Of a stretch of DNA of 64,000 nucleotides, positions 26,289 through 37,854 are shown piece after piece; positions within the stretch are counted from its first letter, which is position 1, and each line of letters begins with the position of its first letter. The DNA lies in the NCBI GenBank assembly GCA_027943335.1, contig BSBK01001872.1, forward strand, positions 417,501-481,500, read 5' to 3'. This stretch comes from Chamaecyparis obtusa. Its lineage: Eukaryota; Streptophyta; Pinopsida; Cupressales; Cupressaceae. The notes below the pieces were generated by a model that had not been told where the DNA came from, ran no database searches, and saw nothing but the letters and a program-made list of their open reading frames with translations. Both the position numbers and the translations under genes were made by a program.

Positions 26289-26984
26289 GTGGCTCTAGCT
26301 GGGGATGATGGGTAACTTGTGCCCATGCAAGAATTCAAGATTTCTGGGAGAGCAGACCACCCACTGGACAAAAATAGGGAACTCAAAAACTAGCAACCGA
26401 ACCTGGAAAAGAAACACACAACAGGAAAGGGAAAATGTACAAAGATTTACAATATTTACAAAAGGCTCAAGGCCCCAAAACTTTTGATCAGCCTTTACCT
26501 CTATCAAACAAGTAGTTTGCATCCCCATTCAACAAAGGAAAACTGAAAATTCTACTTCCATGTGACAGAACACAATTATATCCACTTTTCAAAAGCTTAA
26601 AACAAAGATTGCTAGCACATTCCTCCTAAGGGATGGAAAGGTGATCATACCAATTCTAAAAATGTTGTAGCACATGCATGTTGCAGTTAAAAAGGAACAT
26701 GAGCCACAAGATGAACCATCCTCAATCCTATCAACAAACCCAAAAATTCTACTGTCCACATGGAAAGAAAAACACTCCAGCTCTATCAAACTGTCAGTGC
26801 AATCACTATTGGATCCATTCATACCAAAAATTTACAACTCCAAGGAGAAGATACACTGATTTTCATGCAAACACTGAGGGAACTCATCACATGGGACATG
26901 ATCACCAAACATAGGAGAAACCTGCATTTTGTCAACAACTGACAAAACCAAAAATTGTTGACAGGTGGGAAGAGAAACATCAAC

Positions 26985-27929
26985 CTATCCATGAGATGGT
27001 GAAGCTTGAGTAACTGAAAGGCCATCCTTCCATGGCTTAGAAAAAGATTCAAAATTAGAAGAGGATTCAGAATCCACACAACTCTTCCAATCAGTATTGA
27101 AAACAATATAAGGGACCACTAAGTCACTTGAAACTGAGAAAACACTGGCAACCTCATCATCTAACACATCATATATAACAGGGTTGCTGCCTGGTGGTGT
27201 TGGGGTAAGAAGGGGAGAAGAGGCACACATGTCAAAGTTAGATCTCATTGACTCATGGTCTTGGTCAAAATCAATGTGTGCTCGATGTAAGAACTCAGAA
27301 ACATCCCTCCTTGAATACCTAAGATATTCACAAGACAAGAGGTCTGAAATTTGTTCACTGTGAAGTGAAAAACTATCCTTAAGAACATCATCTTCTACCA
27401 TACAATCACTAGCAGTACCTTCATCTATCTAATCCTCTTCTTCATCTGACTAATTGCAAAGACTTTCTTCCCCATATTGAGAAAAGGCATCACTTTCATG
27501 ACTGCAAGAAAGAGTGTCAACACCTGACACATGTCCTTCATAAATTTCATCATTCTCAATATTAGCACTAATAAGAAGAGCCCCAAGTGCATCCTCAAGT
27601 TCAATACTACCTTCACCAAGTACCCAATCCCTGATACATCCATAATACTCCTCCCACAAAGCATTTGACCAACTGGTTGATTCAGGAAAACAAAGATCTA
27701 GGAATAAATTAATGAAATCAGATTCAGGAAACTCAACATCCTCAAGAAGCTTATCATATACTTCACAAAATCTATCATAGAACAAGGATATGGATAAATC
27801 CTTTCTACTTCCCACTTTTAATCTTACTAATCTTATGCAATCCCTAAGGATGCCCTCCGCAAGAAAAGCCAGCTCCTTATTCAACTTATCCATTAAACTT
27901 AATGCAATACTTCCATATAATTTTGCCAA
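26985..27929 (-). pseudogene. Internal ORF of the large LTR element, unknown family
   Basis: The minus strand from ATG 27927-27929 (MAKLYGSIALSLMDKLNKEL) is open to 27450, then after two stops continues in frame from 27431 to 26985, about 315 codons in all. The first part is Leu/Glu-rich and probably helical. The rest is acidic and Ser-rich, with many D/E/S and no basic nucleic-acid-binding patch or CCHC knuckle. It begins about 600 bases after the PBS, where gag would be. I recognise no domain; it may be a very divergent gag-position protein. Confidence 0.5.
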
Positions 27930-28378
27930 ACTACAATTGAAAACTTGAAGTATACTAATCTCTACTCACACCTTATCCTTCTTTTAGTTCTTGATCACTC
28001 AATAAGGACACATTCAAATCTTGAGAAATATTTGGGATTTTTGCAGCAAAAGACTTTATTGACTGGAAGGTAGGGTAGATCCAGAGCTCACCTAGAAGCT
28101 CCATCAGATAACTTTGTCATGTAGAGCTACCACCTCCTTGAAGAGGAAAATATTTTATTGATTTATGTATCTCTTCCAACCAACCAAAACTCACCAAGAT
28201 AACATGCACTATTTATCAGAAGGAACACTGATCAAATAGAGAAAAATCAGAGCTGCCACTCACAACTAGGTGAGAAAATATCAGCAAATGCTTTATTTGT
28301 TCATCTGACTCTATTCTTTCAACCAAGACTCTGAGATGATCCAGCCAAGCAAGGAAGCTTGCTGTCATTTACTTCTTC

Positions 28379-28398
28379 CCCAGCAGAGTCGCCATCTT
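28379..28398 (-). repeat. Second PBS-like copy downstream of the PBS
   Basis: The minus strand reads ACCAACA then AGATGGCGACTCTGCTGGGG, so an LTR-end-like heptamer plus PBS recurs about 128 bases inside the true junction. It looks like a duplicated LTR/PBS border. Confidence 0.65.
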
Positions 28399-28506
28399 GT
28401 TGGTGACTCAGATGGGAAAATCAATCTAGTCAATAAAGATTTTGAATTTACAATATAACCATAACCAGAGATCCTGACAGATATTTTTCTTCTTTTTCAT
28501 TGTTCT

Positions 28507-28526
28507 CCCCAGCGGAGTCACCATCT
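28507..28526 (-). promoter_or_regulatory. Primer-binding site of the large LTR element
   Basis: On the minus strand TGGTGACTCCGCTGGGG lies directly after the 5' LTR end. This matches the TGGCGACTCC(A/G)CTGGGGA type of PBS seen in many plant LTR elements. A second similar site is at 28379-28398. Confidence 0.75.
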
Positions 28527-31500
28527 TGTTGGTGTTCTTTTTCTCCAAAGGTCAGCTTGGCATTAGGATTGATAGGGCTAGTGTCACATTCACTCAACAC
28601 TCCAAATTTGACAGGAAAAAGGGCCAACTAACAAGGATCAAAGAGAGATCCTTCTACACTTTGAGCTCCACATCACTCAGGTGGGTGTACCACATCTGCA
28701 CACTCATACAACTTGTGTCACACCACAGGCTTGCATGTAACTGACTGTGGAATGGTTCTCACACTCTTCTAGGTATCCTGTACCTCAATGAAACCAAGAT
28801 CTCATGCAATAGCCCTACTTGCATGGAATGAGTATGAAAACCAGAGACCTAACCTATCAAAAGGAAAGGGAAAAGGTGGAACTAAAAGGAAATGATTTTA
28901 AATGGGTTGAAAGGTCCCCTGAGATGCCCTAAGTCTCTCATAGACCAGTGCCTTGTCCATTGGGCCATAGAGTCAAATACAGTATTGCAAGGGAAAGCTA
29001 TGAAAGAAGAACACAATATGCTGAATGTGTTGATGCCTGAAATCAATCACACACCATAACCAAACCTCAACTTAGCACCCACCTGTGTATTTAAGTATAT
29101 TATTATCCACTCAAAGGATTTTAACCCTCCCCTTAGAAGAGACCTATAAACAGACAATACATTAACCAACATCCATTGGAAGACAAGCATGAAATATCTT
29201 CGACACCTTAGCTCATACATACATAAACACTAACCCTGAACCAATTATCCTTGTGAAGACAACTCCACTTGCAAGCACATAGGCAGTGCAAACAGAAAAA
29301 TCAAACACCCTTGATGTATGATTAATGAATCCAGAATTCAAATGGAGATAGCTTGGTAACAGTAAGAGTATATTAAATTCTCATACATAAAACAAGTATG
29401 TTACAATATGCACTATGTTCTCTGAACCAACAATGGAAGAAGAACACCCTATATGCAGAGAGAAGTAGAAAACTGTAGGACAGAACCTTTGATGGAACCA
29501 GAAAGGACCTCTAAGCTAGAACCACCGGAACTGACAAAAATTTAGAACCCTGGACAAGTACAAAATTTGACACTTTATACCATTAGCTGCCTTGGAAACC
29601 CATAACAAGTTGCAACAAGCTACAGACAGCTAAGGCTAGGATTTCACCCACCACACCAATCAAAATTACATCAAAACTTATTGCAAGGGTAGGAAACCAA
29701 GCAATCTAGAAAGAGAAAAATCTTAGACAAAATCTGTAATTACGAGCATCAAAATAGTCCTTCATATGGCACAAAAGTCTCTGCAAACAAGTAACAGGCC
29801 TCTGGACCACTTTGCAACCACTGGTGCCACCAAACCAATCAAAATCCACCAAAGAAACCATAAATTTTGGTACTTCTTATCGCAAAAACTCTCCGCAAGA
29901 ATTGAATTTGAAAAGCAATGGTCACCTTGCATTTCATAGGCTTTATGCTCTTTAACTATTTTCCCTTTGTCGCACCATCACACAATCATGAACTTCACCG
30001 CCACAAGAAACTGAGCTATATATGTGGTTGGTCACATGATCACAAGGCACCAAACTAACCTTTGCGATCATGCGGCCGCAACTTCTTAACTGCGCAATGC
30101 TGACCACAAACCACCCTGAGAAGTCCTCAGCCCCACCACCAGTTGTTGACCAATCAAAATTGAGCACACTGACAAGACCCACACAGTGGACCTACCCTAA
30201 CTCCGCAACTGCAATGTCATACAGTTAGTCACATGACCGCATAGCCCGGGGATGGGCTATGTGAACATACGACAACCTACAATCTGAAACTGCCAGCACA
30301 ACTATCACTGCTATGTCTTAATGCAAAACATTAGTCGCATGATCGCATAGCCTTGAAAAAGGCTATGCAAACATGCGACTAACCATTAGCATTCACCGCC
30401 AAATGCCAAACATGCTTGTGCACTACAAACACGGGTCCCACTGTAAACCCCCTACCACCAGGCATACCGGTAACCAATTAGAACTCAGCACGTCACCACT
30501 ACAGATGCCATAAGACCACCTGCCACCAGGCCCTAGGGACATGTGTCAACCGGTCACATGATCACATAGCCAAAAAAATGGGCTATGCGATCATGTGATA
30601 GCTAACCAAAGGTCGCCACATCACCACCATTGACAGCAGGCCCACATCACCAAACCCATCGGCACCCAATCAGATGGTGGGCGCATGATCGCATGGGGTG
30701 AGAATATTCCATGTGATCACACACCGACCGTAGATCTTCAATCTCTGACATCCAGGCAATGAAAAGAACTGGGGACCCACGGACCAACCGCCAAGCATTC
30801 AGTGACTACGCGACTAACCGCCTGCCAGGTCATGAGATGCTAGCTGCTAACTGCCAAGAATGAAGAGATTGCGTGACTAAAGAGAAATAGACCACTCACC
30901 AGGTCATTGAATGCTAAGGGATTAACTGCTAGAAACTAGTGACTAGGAGATAACCACAAGTCACCAAGTCGCGGAATGAAGACATAACCACCAGCCAAGT
31001 AGAACAACAGGAAGAACTGGACCCATGCGGACAGGTGGCAAGCGGTCACATGATCGCATGTCAGAAAAGTCTGACATGTAGCCATGTGAAAACCAATCAA
31101 GAAGAGACTTTGAAAACCCAGGCCCACCACCCATTGCACTTGCACAGTTAGGGAACACTAGAAAACAGGAAACTGTGAGGTCAAAAACACACATGGTTTT
31201 CGACAAAAAAGATTGAAAACACACAAGGCTTGACACAATGAAAGATTGAAAACACACAGAGTTTCCATGCAGACCAAAAGATAAGTGCACCAAAGCTGGA
31301 AGGCACAAGGTCAAAAAGAATAAAATTTTTCAAACATACCGAAAACATCATGGATTTTTAGAAATACTGTGGGTTTTTGACACTATGGTAGATTTTGAAA
31401 TTATTTCCAACAGACTTTAAAACTTGAATAACTTTATGGATTTGGTGATTCAGCACGTGCAATTTGGACTGAAGCAAGGTGAAACATGAAGAACACAGGA

Positions 31501-31646
31501 TAGGAGCTCAAACCATGAAACACTATGGACATTCTTTGCAAGATAAAACTATGTTGCAGCAGGGTGGGAAAAGACAACATTACAAAACTTGCAGGGAAAA
31601 GGCCATTTTCATTGGATTTTTGCATTGACTAAAAAATGGCCTAACA
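28527..31646 (-). repeat. 5' LTR of the large non-autonomous element
   Basis: 3,120 bp, intact TG...CA ends, partner of 23183-26288. Carries the hairpin cluster at about 30030-31080. Confidence 0.9.
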
Positions 31647-34600
31647 GACCGAGAATATGTTTCCAAATATAAACAAACTTGAATCTCTGAAAACTAAGAT
31701 AGGCTATTGTAGACCTCAGCAACATAGTCCCATAGCACCTAATGGATCCATGCTACCTCACATGAGCTCTGAGATATGACCCCACAAAGATCTTTGATTT
31801 CATGCATGTGGGACCTTGAGGGACACTTTGACTTGGAGTCGATGGTGGGGATCGAATGACTGTGCATGTCGAATGAGGTTGCCACTAGTGTTTACCTAAC
31901 CATTTGGAGCTATGGGAACAGACGATTCATTGCTATTACTGATAGTTGGAAGGATACACAACATTGGCTATTTGAACTGAGGAACACTTTGAGTTCTGAC
32001 ATTGACCGAGAATGTGTTGCTTATTTTAAAAAAACTTGAATCTCTAAAAATTGAGACATACTTTTGTAGGCCCCGACAACATGGTCCTGTAGTAATTGAT
32101 GAATCAATTCTACATTGCACGAGCTCTGAGATATGACCCCACAAAGATTGCCAATTTATGCAGTTGGGACCTTGAGGGACACTTCGGCACGGAGTCGTCG
32201 GTGGAGATCAAATGACTATGCATGGTGAACAAGGTTGCCACTATCATTTACCTAACCATTCAGAGATGTTGGAATAGATAGTTTGATGCTACAACTGACA
32301 GTTGGAAATATACACAACGTTGGTCATTTGAACTGAGGAACACTTTAAGTTTTGACATCAACTAAGAATGTGTTTCCTATTTTAAAAAAAGTTGAATCTC
32401 TAAAAAATGAGATAGGATTTTGTAGGCCCTGACAACATGGTCTCGTAGCACCCAATGGATCAATTCTACCTTGCATGAGCTCTGAGATATGACCCCGCAA
32501 AGATTGCTGATTTCATGTTGAAGGGACCTTGAGGGACACTTTGGCATAGAGTCATCGGCAAGGATCAAATGACTGTGCATAGAAAATGAGGTTTCCACTA
32601 GTGTTTACCTAGCCATTCGGAGCTATTGGAACAAATGGTTTGATGCTATGACCGACAGTTGGAAAGATACGCAACGTTGACTATTTAAACTTAGGAACAC
32701 TTTGAGTTTTGACATCGACTGAGAATGTGTTGCCAAATTTAAATGAAGTTGAATCTTTGAAAATCAAGACAAGCTTTTGTAGGCTCTGATAGCAAAGTCC
32801 CATAGCACCTAATGGATCGATTCTACCTTGCACGAGCTCTAAGATATGACCTCACAAAGATCACCAATTTCATGCTAAAGGGACCTTGAGGGACATTTCA
32901 GCATGGAGTCATTAGTGGGGATTGAACAACTGTGTGTGTCAAATGAGGTTTCCATTAGAATTTACCTAACCATTTGAAGCTGTTAGAAAAAGATGGTCCA
33001 TTGCTACGACTGATGGTTGGAAGGATATGCAATGTTGGTTGTTTGAACTGAGGAACACTTTGAGTTTTGACATCGACCGAGAATGTGTTGCCAATTTTAA
33101 ACAAACTTGAATCTCTAAAAACTAAGATAGGCTTTTGTAGGCCCTAGTAACACGATCTTGTAGAAACTGACAGATTGATTCTACGTTTCATGAGATTAGA
33201 GATATGAGCCCACAAAGATCCCTCATTTCATGTTGTTGGGACCTTGAGGGACACTTTGGCATGGAATTGTCGGTGGGGATCAAATGACTGTGCATGGTGA
33301 ACGAGGTTACCACTATCATTTAACTGGTCATTCAAAGCTATTGGAATAGACAGTTTGATGCTATGACCAATGGTTGGAAAGATACACAACATTGGCCATT
33401 TGAATTGAGGAACACTTTGAGTTTTGACATTGACTGAGAATGTGTTGTCAATTTTAAAAAAATTTGAATCACTCAAAATGGAGACAAAATTTTGTAGGTC
33501 CCGAGAACATGGTCCCATAGAATTTGTTGGATTGATTCTACTATGCATGAGCTCTGAGATATGACCCTACAAAGATTGTCAATTTCATGCTGAGGGGACC
33601 TTGTGGGACACTTTAGTATGGAGTCATCGATAGGGATCAAAAGACTATGTGTGCCGAAAGAGGTTTCCAATAGCATTTACCTGGGCATTCAGAGCTGTTG
33701 GAATAGATAGTTTGATGCTACGACCGACGGTTGGAAAGATACGCAACATTGGCCATTTGAACTGAGGAACACTATGAGTTTTGGCATTGACCAAGAATGT
33801 GTTGCTGATTTTTAAAAAAGTTGAATCTCTCGAAACTGATAAAATATTTCATAGGCCCTGACAACACAGTCCTGTGGCATCTGACGAATCGATTCTACCT
33901 CGCACGAGCTCTGATATATGACCCCGCAAAGATTGTCAATTTCATGCTGAAGGGACCTTGAGGGAGACTTTAGCACAGAGTCATCGGTAGGGATCAAATG
34001 ACTGTGTGTGCCAAACAAGGTTTCCACTAGCATTTACTTGGCCATTCGGAGCAGTTGGAAGAGACAGTTTGATGCTACGACTGATGGTTTGAAAGATACA
34101 CAATGTTTTCCATTTGAACTGAGGAACACTTTGAGTTCTAGCATCGACTGAGAATGTGTTGCCAATTTTAAACAAAGTTGAATCTCTCAAACCTGAGACA
34201 TGCTTTTGTATGCCCTGATAACATGGTCCTGTAGCACCTAACAGATTGATTCTACCTCGCACGAGCTCCGAGATATGACCCCATAAAGATCACCAGTTTC
34301 ATGCTAAAGGGACCTTGAGGAACACTACAACACAAAGTCATCGGTGAGGATCGAACAACTATGCATGCTGAATGAGATTGCCACTAGCGTTTACCCAGCC
34401 ATTCAGAGCTATTGGAATAGACAGTTTGATGCTATGACTAATGGTTGAAAAGATACACAATGTTGGCCATTTGAACTGAGGAACACTTTGAGTTCTAGCA
34501 TCGATCGAGAATGTGTTGCCAAATTTAAATGAATTTGAATCTCTAAAAACTGAGATAGCCTTTTGTAGACCCTAAAAACATGGTCCCATAGCACCTAATG

Positions 34601-36249
34601 GATTGATTCTACCTTGTATGAGCTCTAAGATATGACCCCGTAAAGATCATCAATTTTATGTTGAAGGGACCTTGAGGGACACTTTGGCATAGAATCGTCA
34701 GTGGGGATCGAATGATTGTGCATGTTGAACAAGGTTGCCACTAGCATTTAACCAGCCATTCAGAGCTTTTGGAATAGATAGATCGATGCTATGTCTGATG
34801 GTTGGAAAGATACGCAACGTTGGCCATTTGAACTAAGGAACACTTTGAGTTCTGGCATCGATGGAGATTGTGTTGCTAATTTTTAATGAAGTTGAATCTC
34901 TCAAAACTGAGATAGGATTTTATAGGCCTCAATAACATGGTCCTGTAGGACTTGATGGATTGATTCTACCTCATATGAGCTCTAAGATATGACCCTGCAA
35001 AGATCATTGATTTCATGCTGAAGGGACCTTGAGGGACACTTCAGCATGAAGTTCTCAGCAGGGATTGAATGAGTGTGCATGGAGAATGAGGTGGCCACTA
35101 GCATTTAATCAACCATTTGGAGTTGTTGGAATAGATGGTTCGATGCTACGATTAATGGTTGGAAAGATACACAATGTTGGCCATTTGAACTGAGGAACAT
35201 TTTGAGTTATGGCATCGACTGAGAACGTGTTGCCAATTTTCAATGATGTTGAATCTCTCAAAATTGAGATAGGCTTTTGTAGATCCTAGCAACATGGTTC
35301 TGTAGCACCTAACAGATCAATTCTACCTTGTATGAGCTCTGAGATATGACCCTGCAAAGATCACCAATTTCATGTTGAAGGGACCTAGAGGGACACTTCA
35401 GCACAGAGTCGTCGACAGGGATCAAATGACTTTGCATGGTGAACAAGGTTAACACTAGCATTTTCCTGACCATTCAGAGCTATTGGAATAGATGGTTCAA
35501 TGCTACAACTAACGGTTGGAAAGATACACAATGTTGGCCATTTGAATTGAGGAACACTTTGAGTTCTGACATCGACTGAGAATGTGTTGCTGATTTTAAA
35601 CAAAGTTGAATCTCTCAAAACTGAGATAGGATTTTGTAGGCCCTGACAACACAGTCTTGTAGCACCTGATGGATTGATTCTAACTTGCACAAGCTCTGAG
35701 ATATGACCTGAAAAATATCATCAATTTCATGTTGAAGGGACCTTGAGGGACACTTTAGCATGGATTTGTCGGTGGGGATCAAACTACGGTGCATGCCAAA
35801 TGAGGTTGCCACTAGTGTTTACCCAGCCATTTGGAGTTTTTGGAAAAGACATATCGATGCTACGATCAACTGTTGGAAAGATACGCAATGTTGGCCATTT
35901 GAACTGAGGAACACTCTGAGTTCTAACATCGACCAAGAATGTGGTGCCAATTTTAAATGAACTTGAATCTCTAAAAACCAAGATAGGATTTTGTAGGCCC
36001 CAGCAACATGGTCCCATAGAAATTGATGGATCCATACTACCTCATACGAGCTCCAAGATATGAGCCCACACAAATCTTTGATTTCATGCTTAAGGGAGTT
36101 TGAGGGACACTTCAGCACAGAGTCATCGGTGGTGATCGGACAACTGTGCATCAAAAATGAGGTTGCCACTAGCATTTACCCAGCCATTGGGATCTGTTGG
36201 AAAATACAAATTGATGCTATGATTGATGGTTGGAAAGATACGCAATGTT
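31647..36249 (+). repeat. 357-bp tandem repeat array, right block
   Basis: About 12.9 copies. Anchor positions 31774, 32121, 32477, 32834, 33192, 33549, 33906, 34263, 34620, 34977, 35334, 35691 and 36048 give a spacing of 357 for almost every unit. The copies are diverged by substitutions but very constant in length. One frame of the unit reads SYWNRWFDAT..GWKDTQ..-like text for about 70 codons before a stop, so a coding ancestor is possible. The array ends at 36249 beside a (TA)n tract. Confidence 0.93.
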
Positions 36250-36283
36250 TGAAAGATAGGAGAAAAAATTCTCTTTTGAGAAC

Positions 36284-36483
<200 letters not shown>

Positions 36484-36866
36484 AATTGAGAGAATCAAAA
36501 GGATAACCAATTCATTACAATATTAATCAGTAAGAAGAAAGCCAACTTCAATAATATCACAACAAGCATTAGAAATCCAAATTCTAATTAGGATTTTTAA
36601 GCAAAGTGAGTAAGGTCTTGGATAGGGACATTACAGATCCATGCAAGAACCTTTTCTTTGATATTGCTCACTAACCCTTTACAAGAGAAAATTTTTACAA
36701 AAAACTACATGTACTTGCATGAGGACATTATATATTATAGAAATCCCACACAGAAGCAGCTAGAAAGCCACTCAAAAAGTACTAACTGATAGCAAGTGGG
36801 ATAATGCAAATGGTTTAATAAACCACTATCTTCTTTACTCAAGCAACATCTAGTTCATCTGCTCGA

Positions 36867-37454
36867 CTAGGGCATGTTTGGGAACAAACAGTCTCCATTT
36901 AAACTCAAGTCTCTGGAAGTAGTTATATTTGTTAGTGGAGGAGATACACCCATTGGATCTGCAATAACTTCATGGTCACTGGAATTTCCATTTCTCTTCA
37001 ATTGGGATACTCTTTCCAAAATTTCATCTACCCTTTTACCAATTTGGGAAATTAATGGGTCTATTTGCGGACCTCCAAGGAGTTGGTCAGCTAAACAAGA
37101 ACCTTGAGATGAATCAAGAACTTCTCTATGAAAGAGATCAGTACCTTTAGAAGCTCCCCACTTGTCAACTAAATTAAAACCTTGGACTATAGATGGCTTC
37201 CCTTTGTTGTAAAATGAGGAGTGAGACTGCCTTTCCAAAGGTGGCAATGAACTTAGATTTCAAGGATAATGCCCAACATGAGTAACCTGGTTTCCCAAGT
37301 CCTGTAAATGCAAGGCCATTGATGAATAGGCATTTCTAATAGAAATATTTGTGGTGCTAGAATGAAGTGCATGACCAAATTCTTTTCCTGTTGATGAACC
37401 AATTTGAGGCTTGATTTTATTTTCTTCTTGATCATTGCAATATTTTCTCCTCAA
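36867..37454 (-). pseudogene. Unidentified minus-strand ORF fragment
   Basis: Text from 37454 to 37260 and, after stops, from 37247 to 36867 on the minus strand reads like protein, with a short predicted helix LISQIGKRVDEILERVSQLK. No knuckle or enzyme motif is visible. It could be the tail of a LINE ORF1 or of a gag. The Copia at 37587 lies just upstream of it on the same strand. 36482-36866 shows nothing else. Confidence 0.3.
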
Positions 37455-37586
37455 CTGAACATTTTGTAATCAGTTGATATATAATCATAGTTTTCTCTTG
37501 GCCAATCATGTGGGATCATGATTGCACTTGTAGATCCACAAAAGGGTTGAAATATGGATCTAGTGGAAGATTTGTATTAGCAAGAA

Positions 37587-37749
37587 TGTTAGGATTAACC
37601 AAGTAGAAATAACAATTATGTGCAAATATAACTAATATCAGAAAAAAATAAACCACACAGAAGAGAACACAAGACACAAAGATATAATGTGGTTCACCCA
37701 ATCCCTGGGCTACGTCCACCAATAGTGAGTCCAATATTATTATTATCCA
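37587..37749 (-). repeat. Truncated 3' LTR of the Copia element
   Basis: 163 bases matching 41910-42072. The U3 start is missing. The polypurine tract CCAAGTGGGAGG (minus strand) is at 37759-37770. Confidence 0.85.
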
Positions 37750-37854
37750 CAAAAAAAACCTCCCACTTGGAGACTGATCCTGTAGCAATACCGCTACCAT
37801 ATGAGGCTCCCACTGGATCAAACCACCCTGGACTTAGTTGTTCCTCTATTTTGT

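Larger units (their letters stand above)
23183..31646 (-). mobile_element. Large non-autonomous LTR element with 3.1-kb LTRs
   Basis: 8,464 bp, bounded by TGTTGG...CTAACA LTRs at 23183-26288 (3' LTR) and 28527-31646 (5' LTR), each over 3.1 kb, with 2.2 kb between. It sits in the tandem array with flanking gactg and gaccg, a 5-bp duplication differing by one transition. The PBS beside the right LTR sets the orientation. The internal region codes for one decayed ORF without RT, protease or integrase motifs, so it would need another element's enzymes. It fits the LARD class by structure. Confidence 0.88.

Noticed and set aside
26289..26305. TGGCTCTAGCTGGGG after the left LTR as a plus-strand PBS
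   Set aside because: The site on the other side fits the known PBS type much better, and the ORF is on the minus strand.
31647..36249. Many 60-120-codon ORFs on both strands of the tandem array
   Set aside because: They recur at the repeat spacing in several frames and are broken differently in each copy; not separate genes.
21591..36249. CRISPR-like array
   Set aside because: Units are 357 bp diverged tandem copies without short repeats and unique spacers, in plant DNA.
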